Below, piece after piece: positions 60,729-64,000 of a stretch of 64,000 bases of DNA. This stretch comes from Nocardioides marmotae (GTDB lineage: Bacteria; Actinomycetota; Actinomycetes; Propionibacteriales; Nocardioidaceae): positions 3,782,001 to 3,846,000 of the forward strand of contig NZ_CP053660.1 of assembly GCF_013177455.1 (NCBI RefSeq), read 5' to 3'. The notes under the pieces were generated by a model. The model was given only the letters and a program-made list of their open reading frames with translations, made no database searches and was not told the origin of the DNA. Every line of letters starts with the position of its first letter. Position 1 is the stretch's first letter. The position numbers and the translations under genes are program-made.

Positions 60729-61630
60729 GGTCCCGTCTGGCGGTCGCGGTCGCCCTCACCCTCGGGTGTGGGGGCGCTGTCGTGTACGCCGACGGAGCGC
60801 CGCCCAGGACCACCGCCGTCGAGCCGGTGGTCGTGCCGCCGACCTCCCTGCGTGAGCTCCCGAGCTTCCCCGTCCCGGACCTCGCCGCGCCGGAGATGGG
60901 GCTCTTCCCGCCGCCGGTCGTCGCGAAGGTGCCGCGGCTGACGGCCGCGCCGCCGCCGCTGATGTTCCCGTCGTCGTACACCCCGCCCTACATCCCGCCG
61001 ATGACGTCCTACGTCCCGCCGCCGGACTTCGCCTCGGGGCCTTCCGGCGCCCCGTCGGGGTCCTCCGGCGAGCAGTACGGCGCCGACTTCGACTCGGTCA
61101 AGCCCTCCCCCGCCCCCACCCCCGGCGCCGACTTCGAGCCGACCACCCCGAGCCCGACGCCGACGCCGACCCCCACTCCCACGCCGACCCCCACGCCGAC
61201 GCCGACGCCGACCCCCACGCCGAGCCCGACGCCGACGCCCACCCCGACGCCGACGCCCACCCCGACGCCGACCCCGACGCCGACCCCCTCCCCGACGCCG
61301 CAGCCGAGCCCCCAGCCCGAGCCCACGCCGGTGGCCGATCCGTGCGCAGACGCGCTGGCGCTGGGCTGGACCTGCCTGGTCGACACCGACGCCGCCCCGA
61401 CCGACCCCGCGGACGAGGAAACCCTGCTCGCGCTCGTGCCGGACGTCGCCGACGGCGTGGCGTACGAGCTGGTGCTCGACCTGGGCGCGGCCGACGAACC
61501 GGTCGTCGTGGTCGGCACCGCCGCCCTGACCCGCGAGGTGCTCGTGGGCTACCTGGCGACCCTCCGGGAGACCTACCCAGGCGCCGTCCTGCTCTCGGTC
61601 ACCGACCCCGCGGCCCCGCCGGCCGGCTGA
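60725..61630 (+). CDS. Exported protein with long Pro-Thr repeat
   Basis: A 301-residue secreted protein: short signal peptide (~1-24), Pro-rich region (~30-120), then a (PT)n/(PTPS) stretch of about 55 residues, and a C-terminal ~90-residue domain (CADALALGWTCLVD... VLLSVTDPA). Pro-Thr stretches are common glycosylated cell-wall linkers. Not a known family. Translationally coupled to gtrA, suggesting surface glycosylation of this product. Confidence 0.75.
   Translation: MRSRLAVAVALTLGCGGAVVYADGAPPRTTAVEPVVVPPTSLRELPSFPVPDLAAPEMGLFPPPVVAKVPRLTAAPPPLMFPSSYTPPYIPPMTSYVPPPDFASGPSGAPSGSSGEQYGADFDSVKPSPAPTPGADFEPTTPSPTPTPTPTPTPTPTPTPTPTPTPSPTPTPTPTPTPTPTPTPTPTPSPTPQPSPQPEPTPVADPCADALALGWTCLVDTDAAPTDPADEETLLALVPDVADGVAYELVLDLGAADEPVVVVGTAALTREVLVGYLATLRETYPGAVLLSVTDPAAPPAG
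61141..61320 (+). repeat. Pro-Thr-coding tandem repeats
   Basis: Imperfect 6- and 12-base units of CCGACG/CCCACG with CCGAGC/CCCTCC interruptions encode alternating Pro-Thr with occasional Pro-Ser. The array lies wholly in the coding region and keeps the frame. Confidence 0.85.
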
Positions 61631-61663
61631 CCCACCAGCGTCGGCGCGACGGCGGCAGCGAGA

Positions 61664-61723
61664 CGCGGCGGCCTCGGGAACCCCCATGCGCGGGGAGCCG
61701 CCGCTGTCCCCGAGACCGCCGCG
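61664..61723. terminator. Hairpin after the Pro-Thr protein gene
   Basis: CGCGGCGGCCTCGGG (61664-61678) pairs with CCCGAGACCGCCGCG (61709-61723), one mismatch in 15, around a loop with its own CCCC/GGGG stem. Confidence 0.65.
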
Positions 61724-61804
61724 CCGTCGTTCCTAGGGTGACCACTAGGTCACAAAGTAAAACCTTCGGTCCCGGCGATAGAGCCGCTGCGAGGGATGCG
61801 GCAC

Positions 61805-62164
61805 ATGAAGCGAGCCGCCACCCTCGCAGCGATCCTGCTGCTCACCGCGAGCGCGCCGGCCGGAGCGACGCTGCCTCCGGAGATGCGGGTCGACGTCCGC
61901 GGGACGGCAGGCGAGCCCCTCCTGGTGCGGATGAAGTTCTTTCCCGCGTCCGACGCCGACGCCTCGCCCGCGACGTTCCGGGTCGTCGTCCGGACCGGCG
62001 GCCGCGTCGTGTGGGACAAGACCAAGACACCGAACAAGCACCGCGCCGCGCGGTTCCAGCGCGATCTCCCGGCCGGCACCTATCGCCTGGTCGCACGTTT
62101 CGTGCCCAACCCCGGGAGCCCAACGCCGCTGCACAAGCAGGTCCGACTCGTCACGGTGGAGTGA
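61805..62164 (+). CDS. Small exported protein
   Basis: A 119-residue protein with a signal peptide (1-~21, ending APAGA) and a ~95-residue beta-rich domain (LLVRMKFFPASDAD, FRVVVRTGGRVVWDK, GTYRLVARFVPN). Its fold suggests an immunoglobulin-like or carbohydrate-facing domain; family not recognised. ATG at 61805 has GAGGG 9 bases upstream; an ATG at 61796 is also possible. An AT-rich patch (61752-61763, CAAAGTAAAA) upstream may be its promoter. Confidence 0.65.
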   Translation: MKRAATLAAILLLTASAPAGATLPPEMRVDVRGTAGEPLLVRMKFFPASDADASPATFRVVVRTGGRVVWDKTKTPNKHRAARFQRDLPAGTYRLVARFVPNPGSPTPLHKQVRLVTVE

Positions 62165-62528
62165 CCCGGTCACTCGCCCACCAGCGCCACTCAGCGCTCG
62201 ACGAACCACCGCGCGAGCAGCGTGCCGCGCTCCTCGAGCAGAGCCTCGAGCGACAGCCGTACGTCGGCGGTGGGCCACCCCGGTGAACCATGGCCACCTC
62301 GCCGGCGTCCAGCCCCAGCACGGCCGTTGCGCACACTCCCGGCCAGGCGGATGGCCTCCGCGTTCGCCCAGGGCCCACCTACGCCTGCTGGTGCACCTCG
62401 CATTCGGGGACGGCTAAACACTAGTCGCTCAATCAGGTCATTCCCGCAAGAAGGCGGCGAGTTTCAGCGCACGCGGAACGAGGCCGCAGCCCAAGATGCG
62501 GGCGGCGACCTCGTTGCCGCGCGGGGCG
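62165..62528. other. 364-bp region without a clear gene, possible gene remnant
   Basis: The minus strand holds an ORF (62191-62421) whose last ~25 residues (ending LARWFVER) look protein-like but whose upstream part does not, suggesting the 3' remnant of a lost gene. A GTGAC-CCG-GTCAC inverted repeat is at 62161-62173, and an AT-richer patch around 62415-62455 (AACACTAGTCGCTCAATCAG) precedes the low-GC segment. This may be the edge of transferred DNA. Confidence 0.35.
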
Positions 62529-63413
62529 TTACGCCGGCATGAACTCCTCGCGCCAAGCGGCGCACATCATGTCGAGCGCAGACCAGTGGTCGGCAGGGGA
62601 GAGGTGGTTCGCGGGCCCGTTCGGCGTGGGGTTGGCGTCCACGACGTAGATCCGGCCGTCGCTGCGATCCCGCAGCACGTCGAGCTCTCCGTAGTCGATG
62701 CCCATCGCGGCGCAGAAGGTGAGGATCTGCGCGCGCTCCTCCTCGTCGAACGCCTCCGCCGAGGACAGCAGCTCGGTCCGGGTGTTGACGTTGCTGAACC
62801 GGTCAGACACGGGCCGGTACTTCCGGTAGACGAGGACGATCTGGTCGCCCATCACGACGGGCCGTAGGTCGACCACTTCTGTCCCATCGTCGGTCATGTT
62901 GTCGACGACCCGCTGGTACACGCGCCCCGGCCGGACGGCGTCGTCACCAAGAGGTGCGAGGAGCTCCCGGCCGTCATGCGTGGCGTTGGCGTCGGACTTC
63001 TCGACACACATACCCGCATGGGTCAAGGGGTCGATCGCCAGGCCGTATCCGAACGCCTTGAGACTGGCGGTCTCGACCGCCCTCTTTGAGATGTCGTCAC
63101 AATCCTGATTCAGCACGCGGCAGGACAGGCGAGAGAGGCTGGCCGGCGCCGGCCTCTCGGTGCTTCCGGAGAAGTGAACGGCAAGTGCCGGCTCGCGACC
63201 CGGACTCCCCGTGGTGCTCGTGATCTTGTAGCCATTGAGCGTGCAGATCTTCCATGCTGCGTTCAGCGGGTGCGGTCGCTCGGGGACAAATGCAACTTCG
63301 ATCCTCGGGCTCCCATCCCTTTGGGTGAGCGCGCGGCGCCGATAGGGCAGGGAGTAGAGCGCGCGGCTCGCGGCGACCAGGCCGGGGAATTTGCGCAGGC
63401 GGTCTCTTTGCAT
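62529..63413 (-). CDS. ATP-grasp-like protein
   Basis: A 294-residue protein. The C-terminal part has the ATP-grasp metal-binding pattern GRIYVVDANPTPNGPA (acidic residue and Asn after a hydrophobic strand) and an earlier VVMGDQIVLVYRKYRPV strand pair; the N-terminal part (~1-110) is basic and poorly defined. ATP-grasp enzymes ligate carboxylates to amines or thiols; the substrate is unknown. Base composition is lower than in the rest of the window. It starts 23 bases after the stop of the phage-tail-like gene, so the two are probably co-transcribed. Confidence 0.65.
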   Translation of the reverse strand: MQRDRLRKFPGLVAASRALYSLPYRRRALTQRDGSPRIEVAFVPERPHPLNAAWKICTLNGYKITSTTGSPGREPALAVHFSGSTERPAPASLSRLSCRVLNQDCDDISKRAVETASLKAFGYGLAIDPLTHAGMCVEKSDANATHDGRELLAPLGDDAVRPGRVYQRVVDNMTDDGTEVVDLRPVVMGDQIVLVYRKYRPVSDRFSNVNTRTELLSSAEAFDEEERAQILTFCAAMGIDYGELDVLRDRSDGRIYVVDANPTPNGPANHLSPADHWSALDMMCAAWREEFMPA

Positions 63414-63436
63414 CGCCAGACATTAACTCGTCTCGC

Positions 63437-64000
63437 CTACATTGCGAACCAGTTCGTCCCGTCGTACAGATACATCCTGGTCTGGCCTGGAGTGAGGGTG
63501 GTCGGCGTTCCGGTGCCGAGGATCGATCCCGATGACGCGGCGACTGTGATCGTCCCCGAACTGGTGTTGGTCGCGATGACGACCTGCTCGGCGTTGGCTC
63601 CACTCGACAGGGTGAGAGTCCAGGTCCCAGAGCACTTGACCCAGAGGTCCGTCGTATTGCTGGTCGCGTAGGCGCTCGTGCGCCCGACAGAGTGCACCTG
63701 TAGCCGGTTGTTCAGGCGGACAGCGCCGCCGGCCGTGAAGGCGCTCGTGCCTCCGGTGGAGATCGGCCCGTTGAAGAAGACCTGACCCCGGAAGTCCTTG
63801 GAGCCGTAGGTGTTGAAGGGGAAGGCTGCGGCAGCGAACGTTCCAAGGTTGGCGTTGAAGTCAAACAGGCAGCCGGGAGCCTGGGCGCCGATGTAGGCCA
63901 GGTAGGGCGCATTCGGGTTCGATCCGTAGAGGTGGGGCTCGAACCGGATCGGCCCGATGTTCTGCTGGTCGTAGATGATGAACGGCGGCGTGGCCGGAGT
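63437..64000 (-). CDS. Phage-tail/receptor-like protein, C-terminal part (5' end outside window)
   Basis: The frame is open for 187 residues to the right edge and stops at 63437. The visible sequence is rich in Gly, Asn, Thr and aromatic residues with beta-strand patterns (IIYDQQNIGPIRFEPHLYGS, GTWTLTLSSGANAEQVVIAT) and ends in DGTNWFAM, an ending common in phage minor tail or baseplate proteins. The GTG at 63697 is internal. Its GC is visibly lower than the window average. Could be a prophage or tailocin part, or a secreted surface protein. Confidence 0.55.
   Translation of the reverse strand, partial: TPATPPFIIYDQQNIGPIRFEPHLYGSNPNAPYLAYIGAQAPGCLFDFNANLGTFAAAAFPFNTYGSKDFRGQVFFNGPISTGGTSAFTAGGAVRLNNRLQVHSVGRTSAYATSNTTDLWVKCSGTWTLTLSSGANAEQVVIATNTSSGTITVAASSGSILGTGTPTTLTPGQTRMYLYDGTNWFAM

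Noticed and set aside
61141-61320. CRISPR-like repetition
   Set aside because: The repeats are short, contiguous and in frame within a coding sequence, with no spacers. They encode a Pro-Thr linker.
61752-61785. Sigma-28/WhiG-like promoter (TAAA ... GGCGATAG) before the small exported protein
   Set aside because: The spacer is about 12 bases instead of about 15 and the -10 has two mismatches. Only an AT-rich patch is certain.

Overview
The window is chromosomal DNA from a high-GC actinobacterium. Gene content and order point to the order Propionibacteriales, most likely a Nocardioides-like organism: mycothiol synthesis (mshA), the actinobacterial block mshA / YbjN / gpmA / phoU-senX3-regX3, CarD, F420-type oxidoreductases, GTG and TTG starts, and many 1- or 4-base stop/start overlaps. 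Genus is an inference. No large mobile element is seen until the last 1.5 kb, where base composition falls (about 52% GC in one 60-base line I counted near 63.4 kb, against 75% in a line near 61.4 kb) and a phage-tail-like reading frame runs off the end.

Layout. 0-2 kb: end of an SMP-30-like gene, ung, and an extradiol dioxygenase. 2-7.6 kb: an aldehyde dehydrogenase/GMC oxidoreductase pair, pdxY, a one-helix peptide, tRNA-Thr(TGT) and an SDR. 7.6-10.7 kb: a GH13 glucosidase and a DUF4032 kinase-like gene. 10.7-11.3 kb: a gene-free stretch full of palindromes. 11.3-20.5 kb: a tightly packed minus-strand uptake locus made of two Cys-rich lipoprotein binding proteins, a fused LivH-LivM permease, LivG and LivF ATPases, a large exported protein and a membrane protein with an Ada-like Cys cluster. 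20.5-33.3 kb: acyl-CoA dehydrogenase, then housekeeping genes (metallophosphoesterase, rlmB, cysS, C39 peptidase, molybdopterin oxidoreductase, ispF, hydrolase, siroheme chelatase-like gene, nirD, ispD, an IspD-like relic, carD). 33.5-42 kb: UbiA-family enzyme, lipoprotein, gpmA, phoU, senX3-regX3 with a PHO box, EamA transporter, YbjN protein, mshA and a repeat-tailed membrane protein. 42-46.3 kb: SDR, amino-acid racemase, F420-type oxidoreductase, typA. 46.4-53.3 kb: a BmpA-type nucleoside/nucleobase ABC importer with a fungal-type cytosine deaminase and a divergent PucR regulator. 53.4-57.9 kb: GH1 beta-glucosidase with a LacI-type operator and its LacI repressor, an LLM oxidoreductase and a rhomboid protease. 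57.8-62.2 kb: a second LLM oxidoreductase, MFS transporter, GtrA protein and two exported proteins. 62.5-64 kb: ATP-grasp-like protein and phage-tail-like protein.

The main system-level suggestion is a small regulon. TnnAACnnGTTnnA sites, the pattern known for KstR-type TetR repressors, lie in the promoter regions of the GMC-ALDH pair, the SDR and (one mismatch, inside a longer palindrome) the uptake operon. Together these would import a compound and oxidise it alcohol to aldehyde to acid. The substrate is unknown.

A second theme is intergenic structure. At least ten long hairpins occur, mostly at gene ends. They fall into families that share arms (GGATAGTC...GACTATCC; CGCCTCGTGATGC...GCATCACGAGGCG) or share a loop (GAGGAACGA). 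Several have a duplicated arm allowing alternative pairings.
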